Shown here: positions 35,477 through 44,203 of the stretch, in pieces
Layout: each line of letters opens with the position of its first letter
How positions within the stretch are numbered: the first letter of the stretch is position 1
Assembly (NCBI GenBank): GCA_965212245.1
Contig: OZ243107.1
Location: 3,765,801-3,829,800, forward strand
DNA from: CAKZNE01 sp040222435
GTDB lineage: Bacteria; Bacteroidota; Bacteroidia; Flavobacteriales; Schleiferiaceae
Length of the DNA: 64,000 nucleotides
Reading direction: 5' to 3'
Program-made: the position numbers and the translations under genes
Notes under the pieces: model-generated
What the model was told of the DNA's origin: nothing
The model's database searches: none
Seen by the model: only the letters and a program-made list of their open reading frames with translations

Positions 35477-37501
35477 CTAATATACATTAGCACTGTTTCT
35501 ATAACCTCCCAGGTCAAGATACCAATCACTAAAGTTCAGACCATTACTATTGGCCCAATTAGCAAAGTTCAGGTAGGTATCCGTAATAGGAGCGTATTCC
35601 TTGGGATAATTAAACTCCTGATCAATATGGATAGCCCAGGGTAGGTTATCCGATGTTTTATAGTAACGACCGCTTCCTGGATTAGAATCATCATCTACCG
35701 TGGCTAAACGGGAGGAGTTATTAATGTCCGAAGGCTCCATATCTGAAAGGTGAATTTCGCTTCTTGCCGAACCGGTTCCACTGCCGTAGCGGCTATCCAT
35801 TACAATCATAAAAGGATTATACGGAGGCAGACCAATGGTAAGTGGATCGACCGCAGTAGTCATGGTTAAATCCATCTGAAAATCTACAGGCTGAATGTAA
35901 GAGTTGCTCTTAATAGTGTTGATAAAAGCTTCACCGGCTACGTGCCCCATCTGATCAAATGCATCATCATATACAATAGCCACAGCATCTGTTTGACCGG
36001 ACTCAAGACCATTGGCACCCAGTGTTACACGGTTTTTGGTAATTTGAGAACCCGTAGCACTTTGCACAGCTCCCGGACTTAAACCGTCAAACTTCACCCC
36101 GAAACCCTGGGTTAATTCTCCACCCAAAGCTTTAAGCGAATAGGTGGTCTTAATATCCTTCACATCATTATTTGCATCGGTTACCTGATTAGTAAGGTAA
36201 TCAATTACCAGGTCGTTAAAGTCATAATCTCCTTTAGCAGGCCAAAGATCTTCAAAAGCCAGGGTGCCGGAACTGAAATTATCAAAGGCACGATCAGGAT
36301 CGTTACGGTAATCTTCATCACAGTTAGCCACCCCGTCATTATCGTCATCCAGTGTACAGTATTCAGGCTGAGGAATATTGGAAATATCCACATTGCTGAA
36401 CGGGCTCACGGTCACATACATCAGGAAATCATTGAAATCATTATCAGTACTGTAATCCCTGCGTATATCTTCAAAACCCACGATAATGTGCTCACGGTTG
36501 GCATCTACCAACTGGACGTTATGCTGTCTTAAATTAACGTTGCCTTCGGGGTTAAAAGAGTAAGTAGAATAAAAACGGGTTTGACTAGCATTAGAAGCCT
36601 TAATACTCTGCGTACTGCTATTCCATCCATTAGCCAGCATTACCCAACCAATACCTGTTCCTGCCGGAAATTTCCCGAGTTTGATCTTATCTCCGGGCTG
36701 CAAACCGCCCCCGGAAGTTGACCGTGAAGCATTGGGAAATAAACAAAATATCGAATCAATTTGATTAGCGGCTGCAGGCGGGTTTAACGGATCATATTTA
36801 TAATACCCAAAAGAGTTTAAAGCTCCTGCGCCTTCACCTACAAAAGTTACCCAAACATCAGCTTCACCAGTAAGTACTACATCGTATGAATTGGAGGGTG
36901 CCAGGAAGTTAGGTTTATTTACAGGAATATTCAGGAATTCAGGAAGTGCAGAAGAAATATCATTGAGATAAGGTGCGTCAACCACATCACCGGTACTTTC
37001 AAGATAATCAGGAACGCCCTGAGAATCATAAGTTCCAATAAAATACCAATTGCCACCGGCAGGAGTTATTGCCTGAGTTGCAGAACCCTTGCGTTTACCA
37101 CTGCGGGCAGGATAGCTACCTCCAAAATTTCCACTAACCTTATTCCCTGTAATTTCAATCTTGGTACCGTTAGCCAGACCGATACGGTTGGTAATACGGA
37201 TCATAACTTCATTAAGATAGGCAGGTACTCTGAAGAGACCATCCATAGTACCATTGGCATTGGTAGCTCCGGTATAAAGCTTTCGTGCCCCATCAGGAGT
37301 ATATATCTCGAATTTCACTCCGCGATCCGGCTGGTCCTCAATGTTACGAACGTTAAAATCAGCCTGAACCTCCTGTGTGGTGGAGTAGTCAAAATTATCA
37401 GCAACCTGTGTGGAGGCAGAGGTATTTGAACTTGTTTCCTTCTTACAGGATAAGAATCCAATAACTCCAATAAGAATGGGAATAATAAAGCTCTTCTTCA
37501 T
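35477..37501 (-). CDS. LruC-domain-containing surface lipoprotein
   Basis: A 674-residue lipoprotein counted from the ATG at 37501. The signal MKKSFIIPILIGVIGFLSC puts the lipidated Cys at residue 19, so the in-frame start at 37519 is rejected. A DUF4114-like segment (DFNDFLMYVTVSP) is followed by a calcium-type DDDNDGVANCDEDY loop and a C-terminal LruC domain (YDFNDLVIDYLTNQ, LKALGGELTQGFGVKFDGL). LruC proteins of Bacteroidota are surface or biofilm-related, often species-specific. It is transcribed alone, with terminator and promoter-like box around it. Confidence 0.9.
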   Translation of the reverse strand: MKKSFIIPILIGVIGFLSCKKETSSNTSASTQVADNFDYSTTQEVQADFNVRNIEDQPDRGVKFEIYTPDGARKLYTGATNANGTMDGLFRVPAYLNEVMIRITNRIGLANGTKIEITGNKVSGNFGGSYPARSGKRKGSATQAITPAGGNWYFIGTYDSQGVPDYLESTGDVVDAPYLNDISSALPEFLNIPVNKPNFLAPSNSYDVVLTGEADVWVTFVGEGAGALNSFGYYKYDPLNPPAAANQIDSIFCLFPNASRSTSGGGLQPGDKIKLGKFPAGTGIGWVMLANGWNSSTQSIKASNASQTRFYSTYSFNPEGNVNLRQHNVQLVDANREHIIVGFEDIRRDYSTDNDFNDFLMYVTVSPFSNVDISNIPQPEYCTLDDDNDGVANCDEDYRNDPDRAFDNFSSGTLAFEDLWPAKGDYDFNDLVIDYLTNQVTDANNDVKDIKTTYSLKALGGELTQGFGVKFDGLSPGAVQSATGSQITKNRVTLGANGLESGQTDAVAIVYDDAFDQMGHVAGEAFINTIKSNSYIQPVDFQMDLTMTTAVDPLTIGLPPYNPFMIVMDSRYGSGTGSARSEIHLSDMEPSDINNSSRLATVDDDSNPGSGRYYKTSDNLPWAIHIDQEFNYPKEYAPITDTYLNFANWANSNGLNFSDWYLDLGGYRNSANVY

Positions 37502-37529
37502 AGCGGTCTTAAATCTCAATTAAGCTTTA

Positions 37530-37537
37530 CAAAGATA
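37530..37537 (-). promoter_or_regulatory. Putative -7 box of the LruC gene
   Basis: TATCTTTG on the minus strand, identical to the box of the Sua5 gene, lies 28 bases before the ATG at 37501. No -33 TTG at the expected distance. Confidence 0.45.
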
Positions 37538-37593
37538 CGGAAGTAGCCATCTCAGCCATGCCGATAATCGAAAAAAAGCCGTGCTATAACTAT

Positions 37594-38763
37594 TTAGGAT
37601 TCAGCTCTTTTAGCTCTCTCCCAAGTTGATTTTTGACCTTTCTTTAACCATCTGAAAAATCCTACAAAAACCGCGTAATTCATGATTATGAAATAATACG
37701 GAATAAACAACCCTTTCACTCTAATGTACCTGTTTTCAAGTATCCAGCCCAAAAATCCCATACCGTAAAACAAAATTTGAAGCAATAAAAACAATCCATA
37801 AGTAGGATTACCCTGATAAAAAAGAATGCCATTCAACAAAAAGATCAGTGGCAAAGCAAAAGCAGAAACGGACCATCTAAGTACCCGGTGTGACACATAC
37901 TGAAAGCTCAGAGTGAAGTTTTTAAAGGGATTTAACAAGTCCGTTAAGCGACTCATGGATTGCCACCCTCCGGCTGCTATCCGCACTTTTCTTTTAAGCT
38001 CTTCTTTTACATCCTCACTGGCTGTTTCCATTGCATAAGCCTTAGGTTCATAGGCAAAACGATACCCCTTTGCACATATCCTCAGGCTTTGCATAAAATC
38101 ATCCAGTATAGTGTCTTCTTCCAGGTCGGTCATCAGTTCGGAACGAAAAGAAACCAATTCACCAGCTGCTCCTACAATGGTATATAGTTCGTAATCCCAT
38201 TTTTTGAGGGTGGATTCGTATTTCCAATACATTCCTTCACCGGCTGCACTGGCTGTGTCCGCCTCTTTACTCATAACACGCTTTTCCCCGGACACCCCTC
38301 CCACTTTGGGATTACTGTAGTGTTTCACCAACTCCCGGATGCTTTCCTTATTCAACATAGTATTAGCATCACAAAAGACCACTATAGGGCTGGTTACAAA
38401 GGTCATGGCCCGGTTTTCCGCAGCGGATTTTCCTGCCCTGCGGTCTTCATGCAAAACTTCTATTCCCTCCACCTCTCTTAAAAGATCAGGCGTACGATCA
38501 CTGCTGCCGTCTGTAATAAAGATTATACGAAATTTGTCTTTAGGATAATCCAGGCTCAGGCTGTTCTCTGCCTTTTTTACGATGATGTCTTCTTCGTTAT
38601 AGGACGGTATAACAAGGGTTACCTCTGGTTCATAAGAAAGGTCCGGTGTAAAAGCTCTGGGACCAAAAATGCGTTTCAGGCGTATGAGTATAAAAAGCAA
38701 AATACCATAACCTATGTAGGTGTAAAAAACCAGGGCTATCAACACCCAAAACAATAGTTCCAT
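37594..38763 (-). CDS. Family 2 glycosyltransferase with membrane helices
   Basis: A 389-residue GT2 enzyme: one N-terminal helix (about 3-23), a GT-A domain with VTLVIPSYNEEDIIVKKA and VVFCDANTML at the metal site, the acceptor-side segment EDTILDDFM, RKVRIAAGGWQSM, and four C-terminal helices. The layout resembles chitin/hyaluronan-synthase-like transferases. Its start shares one base with the stop of the upstream GT2 gene (TAATG). Last of four glycosyltransferase genes on this strand. Confidence 0.9.
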   Translation of the reverse strand: MELLFWVLIALVFYTYIGYGILLFILIRLKRIFGPRAFTPDLSYEPEVTLVIPSYNEEDIIVKKAENSLSLDYPKDKFRIIFITDGSSDRTPDLLREVEGIEVLHEDRRAGKSAAENRAMTFVTSPIVVFCDANTMLNKESIRELVKHYSNPKVGGVSGEKRVMSKEADTASAAGEGMYWKYESTLKKWDYELYTIVGAAGELVSFRSELMTDLEEDTILDDFMQSLRICAKGYRFAYEPKAYAMETASEDVKEELKRKVRIAAGGWQSMSRLTDLLNPFKNFTLSFQYVSHRVLRWSVSAFALPLIFLLNGILFYQGNPTYGLFLLLQILFYGMGFLGWILENRYIRVKGLFIPYYFIIMNYAVFVGFFRWLKKGQKSTWERAKRAES

Positions 38764-39608
38764 TAACGTTCTTTTTGTTTGGTAAAATTGGAGAAGATGT
38801 AGCGGATATTGTATTTAAAGCGTATCCAGAAAGCCTTCATCAGGCTACCATCATTCTCAGTTCTGCGCATATTGGTATAGATCACCGCTTTTTGTGAAGA
38901 TACCATGTAAATTTTACCGTAATCCGAAAGTTGCAGGGCCATATAACCATCAGAACCGCGGATCAATTCTGTATTATAACCTCCGAATTTCATAGCTGTT
39001 TCTATAGGAAAAGCCATACTGGCTCCACCGCAATTCAGTTGCGGCCTGGATACGTCTTTAGAGTAAATGCCCATTAGTTTAGCGTATTGATAGAATTGTA
39101 AACCCATGGAATACTTTTGATCATCGCGATAAAAGGCATGCAGACTATAAGTGCATGCAATACCAGGGTTATTGAGCATTGGTTTTACCATTTTCTCCAC
39201 CCATTTTGGTGTATACATAGTATCAGTATCACCGGATACAAAGTATTTTCCTTTGGCTACCTTCAAACCGGCTTGCCTTGCAAAAGGATATCCTTGCTGC
39301 GTTTCACGTACTCCCTTAACACCACAACGGTCTATAAACTTTTGGGTATCATCTGAAGAGTTGTTATTCACCACCACTATTTCAACAGGATATGCACACC
39401 GGGTTTCGGCCAGGCTCGCCAGGGTAGCCAGTATATAATCCTGCTCATTATACGCAATCAGCCCCACGGTTATCAATGGATCGTCACTTTGCAGGGCTTC
39501 TAATTTGTTACGGATGGCATCAAAATCCGCTTCCGGTACATCCTCAAATTTCATATAGTTATACTTCTGAAATCTGCTGATGTATTTAGGTGGTACAAAA
39601 TGGTACAT
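38763..39608 (-). CDS. Family 2 glycosyltransferase
   Basis: A 281-residue soluble GT2 enzyme with TVGLIAYNEQDYILATLASL at the donor-binding start, VVNNNSSDDT, and SGDTDTMYTPKWV carrying the DxD metal site. GSDGYMALQL is the likely catalytic-base region. It begins three bases after the GT4 gene stop and shares one base with the next gene, so the four transferases form one transcript. Confidence 0.9.
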   Translation of the reverse strand: MYHFVPPKYISRFQKYNYMKFEDVPEADFDAIRNKLEALQSDDPLITVGLIAYNEQDYILATLASLAETRCAYPVEIVVVNNNSSDDTQKFIDRCGVKGVRETQQGYPFARQAGLKVAKGKYFVSGDTDTMYTPKWVEKMVKPMLNNPGIACTYSLHAFYRDDQKYSMGLQFYQYAKLMGIYSKDVSRPQLNCGGASMAFPIETAMKFGGYNTELIRGSDGYMALQLSDYGKIYMVSSQKAVIYTNMRRTENDGSLMKAFWIRFKYNIRYIFSNFTKQKER

Positions 39609-39611
39609 TCT

Positions 39612-40751
39612 TCAATCTTGTTTTAAAACTTCGCGGTAAATATCCAAAACACTTTGAGCGGTTTGGGTCCAGCTGAATTTAGCCGCCTGGGCCAGTCCTT
39701 TTTCTACCTTAGCACTTCTAAGTGTTTCATCTTTCAGTAAGGTATGAATTCCCTCTGTGATCTCATCCGTTTCTTCAGGGTTTACAAAAAGGGCTGCATC
39801 ACCTCCCACTTCAGGCATGGATGAGGTATTGCTGGTCAATACCGGAGTACCAGAGGCCATACCTTCCAGCACGGGTATTCCGAAACTCTCACGTTTACTG
39901 GGATACAGGAACACATCTGCCAGGTTTATTACAGCAGGCAAATCTTTATTATTAATATAACCGGTAAAGTGTATTTGATCAAAAAAGTGTTCCAGACCGT
40001 CTTCAGCTAAAAACCCGCGGATAACATCCGGATCAAGATCACCTATGACCAAAGCATGATCTTTACCATATCTCTGGCAATAGCGGGCATACGCTTTTAC
40101 TGTATTACGGGTATTTTTCTTAGGATCGGTATTACCTAAAAAGAGGAAAAACGCAGCTGGTAAGCCATATTGCTTCCGTACTTTTTCCAATGCATCCGGG
40201 TCATCTATTTTCCGGAAGTGTTCCCCAACTCCATTATATACTACCCTAACCTGTTCATCGGGTAACTGAAGAAAAGTATGAAAGCGTTCCTTCTCATAAT
40301 TGGATACGGTAATAATCACTTCGGAGCGGTTCAGTATACGTTTTACCACGGCTCTCCGGTACAAGTTTCCGAACTTCTGGTATGAACTATACCCTTTGGC
40401 CTTTAAAGGGTGTGTTTCAAAATAAATAATATCGTGAATGGTTACTATCAAAGGAACCGGGCACTGTACCGGTGCTGTATTGGAAGTACAATGCAAAAGC
40501 TCTACACCGGTTTGTTTTACCTTTTTAGGTAGTTTAAATTGTTCCCAGATGGGGTAAGGGCCTCCAAAAACTTCAATTTTAAAGTTATCTGTTTCTTGCA
40601 GGCACGCAGCATCAGGGCCCTCATTTACAAAGATCACATATTCATTTTCCTGGTCAATTTCCTGCAATTTGCGGATCATCTCCAGAGCCACAAAATCCAT
40701 CCCGTGTTTGTGTTCCCTAAAAATACGCTGGGCCTCAATTCCTATTTTCAC
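39612..40751 (-). CDS. Family 4 glycosyltransferase (GT-B)
   Basis: A 379-residue retaining transferase with the GT4 EX7E motif in SKRESFGIPVLEGMASGTPV, followed by SSMPEVGGDAALFVNP. The N-terminal half has IGIEAQRIFREHKHGMDFVALEM and CPVPLIVTIHDI. It resembles mannosyl- or rhamnosyl-transferases of the WbdA/MtfB type; the sugar is not certain. It overlaps the upstream GT2 gene by 17 bases. Confidence 0.92.
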   Translation of the reverse strand: MKIGIEAQRIFREHKHGMDFVALEMIRKLQEIDQENEYVIFVNEGPDAACLQETDNFKIEVFGGPYPIWEQFKLPKKVKQTGVELLHCTSNTAPVQCPVPLIVTIHDIIYFETHPLKAKGYSSYQKFGNLYRRAVVKRILNRSEVIITVSNYEKERFHTFLQLPDEQVRVVYNGVGEHFRKIDDPDALEKVRKQYGLPAAFFLFLGNTDPKKNTRNTVKAYARYCQRYGKDHALVIGDLDPDVIRGFLAEDGLEHFFDQIHFTGYINNKDLPAVINLADVFLYPSKRESFGIPVLEGMASGTPVLTSNTSSMPEVGGDAALFVNPEETDEITEGIHTLLKDETLRSAKVEKGLAQAAKFSWTQTAQSVLDIYREVLKQD

Positions 40752-41652
40752 GCGGTTTCGCTTTATGTGTTAAGTTCCACCAAAAACCCTTTATAAAAGC
40801 CATGGCTAAATCTCTTCTTCCCTTTAAAAACCATTGCAGCGTATTCTTAGGCACTGCTACCAGACCAAAGTACAGAAAAGCCAGTGAACTGCGCCAGGCC
40901 GGATAATTTCTCCGGGCAAATAACAAACGGTTACGGGTAAGGTAATAAATCTTTAAAGGGCTATCCTGTCCGGTACTTACGGACTCTTTGTGGTATACTG
41001 TAGAATTACCGTAATACCATATTTCATAGCCCGCTTGTTTTACCCTTTCACACCAATCATATTCTTCATAATACAGAAAATAATCCTCATACATTACTCC
41101 TACCTCATCAATAACCTTTTTGGGTAGTAGCATAGCAGCTCCGTGGATGTAAGCAGTTTGACGAATATCATTATACTGGCCTGTATCCTTTGCCATCCAG
41201 CCCATGCCGGAGTTTCGGATAGTAATGGTACTCATTGGGTAAAAACCTGCGTATTGTATGGTATCCGGCTGTTGATGAAAACATATTTTAGGGCTCAGCA
41301 TTCCGAGCTTAGGATGATCTGCCAACCACTCTGCAATGGGTTTTAAAAAACCCGGTTCCACTTCTGTATCGTTATTAATAAAAAAAACATACTCGCCTTT
41401 ACACAAGTGCAACCCTGCATTATTACCTCCGGCAAAACCCAGGTTTTGTCCGGTAGGGTAATACACTGCCTTAGGTTCTTCAGCCAGCGGAATACTCAAT
41501 TTACTATCGGCATCACCGTTATCCACTACAATCAGTTCCCAATAGCTATAATGAAGCTTTTGAAGGGACTTTACCAATTGTAAAGTAACACCGGCCTGCT
41601 TGTAATTAACCGTAAGGAATGAAATAAGAGGTTGATGGATAGTAGTATTCAA
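40735..41652 (-). CDS. Family 2 glycosyltransferase (rhamnosyltransferase-like)
   Basis: A 305-residue GT2 enzyme with FLTVNYKQAGVTLQLVKSL, VVDNGDADS, LGFAGGNNAGL and FINNDTEVEPGFL (metal site), features common in rhamnosyltransferases. A dTDP-rhamnose epimerase gene (rfbC) at 30055 makes a rhamnose donor plausible. It is the first gene of the minus-strand transferase run, with a TATTTTTG box 25 bases upstream. Confidence 0.9.
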   Translation of the reverse strand: MNTTIHQPLISFLTVNYKQAGVTLQLVKSLQKLHYSYWELIVVDNGDADSKLSIPLAEEPKAVYYPTGQNLGFAGGNNAGLHLCKGEYVFFINNDTEVEPGFLKPIAEWLADHPKLGMLSPKICFHQQPDTIQYAGFYPMSTITIRNSGMGWMAKDTGQYNDIRQTAYIHGAAMLLPKKVIDEVGVMYEDYFLYYEEYDWCERVKQAGYEIWYYGNSTVYHKESVSTGQDSPLKIYYLTRNRLLFARRNYPAWRSSLAFLYFGLVAVPKNTLQWFLKGRRDLAMAFIKGFWWNLTHKAKPRENRN

Positions 41653-41677
41653 AAGGCGAATTGTTAAATAAGTGTTT

Positions 41678-41728
41678 CAAAAATAATTTTTTAAGCCCAC
41701 ACTCTAGTGGGCTATATTCCTATTTTTG
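41678..41728. promoter_or_regulatory. Divergent promoter region of the polysaccharide locus
   Basis: Two TATTTTTG boxes point outward: one on the minus strand (41678-41685), 25 bases before the GT2 start at 41652, and one on the plus strand (41721-41728), 25 bases before the ATG at 41754. The equal spacing supports both as -7 elements; -33 elements are not clear. Confidence 0.45.
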
Positions 41729-41753
41729 TTCATATACATTTCTTAAAAAGTTT

Positions 41754-42527
41754 ATGCGCCTAACAGTTTTTCTGGTTCTTTTCAGCCTTCAGCTTTCAGC
41801 TCAACTGCGTAATGATGAGCCTTTGCCACAATTCTCCAAACGGCCCTATTCCGTACTTAAGAAGGGTGTGCAAGGCTGGATGTATTCTATTGACGATCAA
41901 TGGACTTCAGCAAAAAAAACCATTCCGGAGAGAGCTATATCCACCAATGAAAAATTTTATAAATCCAAGGAGCATAAACTGGGATCTGATAATTTTGAAG
42001 AGTTCAGGATTTACCCCACTCTCTACGGCAAGGATACTTTGGTGTTGTTGGTTAAGATCTTCTCAGATGGCTATTTTAAGTATGAATTTTCAAAAAAAGG
42101 CTGGAAAAAGACCTCTAATGTAAGTTATTACCTGTTTAATAAAAATGCTTTGGACGTGCTTGATAACCTTAAGGACAGCACCGTGCAAACAATTTCAATT
42201 GACCTTTTGGATGCCGGAACCATTCGCAACATCAAAAAGTCAAATGTTATGAAGGCTATCCAGCGTAAAGTAGCTATTAACGAAGATTTTGATCGTGAAT
42301 TTATTGCCATGATCCAGCCTTTTACGGTAATGGACCGTATACGCTTCCAATTTTTCTCGCTGCATAAAGTATTTCGCGATGTGGAAGGGGTACGTAAAGA
42401 CTTTACGATTAATGGTCAATCTATGTATTTAGATGACCGTTTGTTCGATTATCTATACTACGAAACGGAAATCGAAAATTTCTCAGAGTTTATACGTTTA
42501 CCGCCTAGATTTGAATTCAAAACCTGA
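41754..42527 (+). CDS. Secreted protein of unknown function in the polysaccharide locus
   Basis: A 257-residue protein from the ATG at 41754, where a signal peptide (MRLTVFLVLFSLQLSAQ) begins; an upstream in-frame start at 41661 would put 31 meaningless residues before it. No domain was recognised. The mature part is rich in Lys, Asp and Phe, with alternating strands and helices (DTLVLLVKIFSDGYFKYEF, DRIRFQFFSLHKVF). It ends six bases before the O-antigen-ligase-like gene and is likely co-transcribed, hinting at a role in polysaccharide assembly or attachment. Confidence 0.75.
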   Translation: MRLTVFLVLFSLQLSAQLRNDEPLPQFSKRPYSVLKKGVQGWMYSIDDQWTSAKKTIPERAISTNEKFYKSKEHKLGSDNFEEFRIYPTLYGKDTLVLLVKIFSDGYFKYEFSKKGWKKTSNVSYYLFNKNALDVLDNLKDSTVQTISIDLLDAGTIRNIKKSNVMKAIQRKVAINEDFDREFIAMIQPFTVMDRIRFQFFSLHKVFRDVEGVRKDFTINGQSMYLDDRLFDYLYYETEIENFSEFIRLPPRFEFKT

Positions 42528-42533
42528 TCCTGC

Positions 42534-44006
42534 TTGGGACGTGCACTTAACAGCAACCTTATAAAATATGGTATCTCCGCTATTATGGCGGCTGTTACAG
42601 GCTACCTTATGGTTTCTAAAGGCTTAGTAGTGGCCGGAGCCGCTATTGCCATTCCTTTCCTTATCACCTTTTTTGTAATCTTTTTTCGCTACCCAAAGTT
42701 CGGAGTCTACTTTGTGTTGATCATGTCTTTCATCCTGCCCATTCTGGGGCGTTACGTACCAGCGGGTGTCCCCTTTGGTTTAACCATAGATATAATGCTG
42801 GTTTTCACCTACCTGGTGTTGTTCTTTAAACATTGGAAGAAAGTTGATCTCTCACTTGCCGCAAATGAAGTAATGTTGCTGATGACGATATGGCTGGCCT
42901 ACATTATTCTGCAAATCTTTAATCCGCAAGCTTATAGTTTTTCGGCATGGTTCTACTCTATGCGCGGGGTGGCCCTCTACCAATTCCTTTTAATTGGTTT
43001 ATGCTTTATTCTCTTTACAGATCGTAAAGACTGGTACCGCTTTTTTAATATATGGCTGGGCATGTCTGTACTGGCCATTCTTTGGGCCATGAAACAAAAG
43101 GTTTTTGGAGTAGATTCATTTGAACAGCGTTGGCTGGATGAAGGAGCTGCAGTAACTCACGTGCTGTTTGGAAAACTCAGGGTTTTCTCCTATTACTTTG
43201 ATGCCGGAACTTTTGGAGCAGCCATGGGTCAGATCTGTATCATGAGCTTTATACTCTGCTTAGGGCCATGGAGTATAAGCCGGAGAATATTTTATATTGT
43301 TTTAGGTCTTTTTTCATTTTACGCTTTAATGCTAAGCGGAACCCGCGGAGCTCTGGCTGTGCCAGGTATCGGGGGCATACTCTACCTTATTATGACCCGT
43401 AATTTCCGCATGCTAACCATTGGTGGCGCTGTACTTTTAAGTGGCTTTATTTTCCTTAAATATACTACCATCGGAAATGCGAATTATGAGGTGAACCGCT
43501 TGCGTACAGCTCTTGACCCTAAAGATGCTTCTCTGAATACCCGCCTCCGTAACCGTGCCCGATTGACCGAATACCTGCGTGATAAGCCCTTTGGTGGTGG
43601 CATGGGAACCGTGGGTTCATGGGGGCAACGCTTTTCTCCGGGTACCTGGCTGGCTAACTTTGAGCCGGATGGTTTGTACACCAGAATCCGGGCCGAAACC
43701 GGTTTGATAGGCCGCATTTTTTACGTAGGGATGTGGGTGTTTATACTGGCCCGTGGTATAGTTTTTATGTGGCGCTTCCCGGATATGGAACGTAGAAACA
43801 TAGCTATGGCCATCCTTGCCGGATATGCAGGGATACTGGTAGCTAATTATGGGAACTCTGTTTTAACACAATTCCCTGTATCCATTACCACTTTTATTGC
43901 CATTGTGTTTATCTATAATATGAGGTATTGGAATGAGGAGGGACATTATGAGCTTCCTGACAAACCTACCCCACGCCTGGGACGTAAGCCCGATGAGCCG
44001 GTTTAA
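42534..44006 (+). CDS. O-antigen ligase / Wzy-type polymerase family protein
   Basis: A 490-residue membrane protein with about eleven helices and the large periplasmic loop of the Wzy_C/O-antigen ligase family between helices near residues 320-390, containing RLRNRARLTEYLRDKPFGGGMGTVG. SGTRGALAVPGIGG is also typical. It either polymerises repeat units or ligates the polymer; the neighbouring Wzx and Wzc-like genes favour polymerase. It starts at a TTG six bases after the previous gene. Confidence 0.85.
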   Translation: MGRALNSNLIKYGISAIMAAVTGYLMVSKGLVVAGAAIAIPFLITFFVIFFRYPKFGVYFVLIMSFILPILGRYVPAGVPFGLTIDIMLVFTYLVLFFKHWKKVDLSLAANEVMLLMTIWLAYIILQIFNPQAYSFSAWFYSMRGVALYQFLLIGLCFILFTDRKDWYRFFNIWLGMSVLAILWAMKQKVFGVDSFEQRWLDEGAAVTHVLFGKLRVFSYYFDAGTFGAAMGQICIMSFILCLGPWSISRRIFYIVLGLFSFYALMLSGTRGALAVPGIGGILYLIMTRNFRMLTIGGAVLLSGFIFLKYTTIGNANYEVNRLRTALDPKDASLNTRLRNRARLTEYLRDKPFGGGMGTVGSWGQRFSPGTWLANFEPDGLYTRIRAETGLIGRIFYVGMWVFILARGIVFMWRFPDMERRNIAMAILAGYAGILVANYGNSVLTQFPVSITTFIAIVFIYNMRYWNEEGHYELPDKPTPRLGRKPDEPV

Positions 44007-44203
44007 GTGTGAACCCTTACTCTATTTAACCACACAACTTCTTTTTAAGTAAGAAAGCAACCGGGGAAAATGTCAGAAGTAAGAACCGGTTATTGTATAC
44101 GAACCAGCCTCATCTTAATAAGCAAGCCGTGAGTGAGGGCGCTGTTTCATTCGTTTAAGCTAATAATAATGTTCTCCGTATCTGCAATACTTTGATTGCT
44201 TAC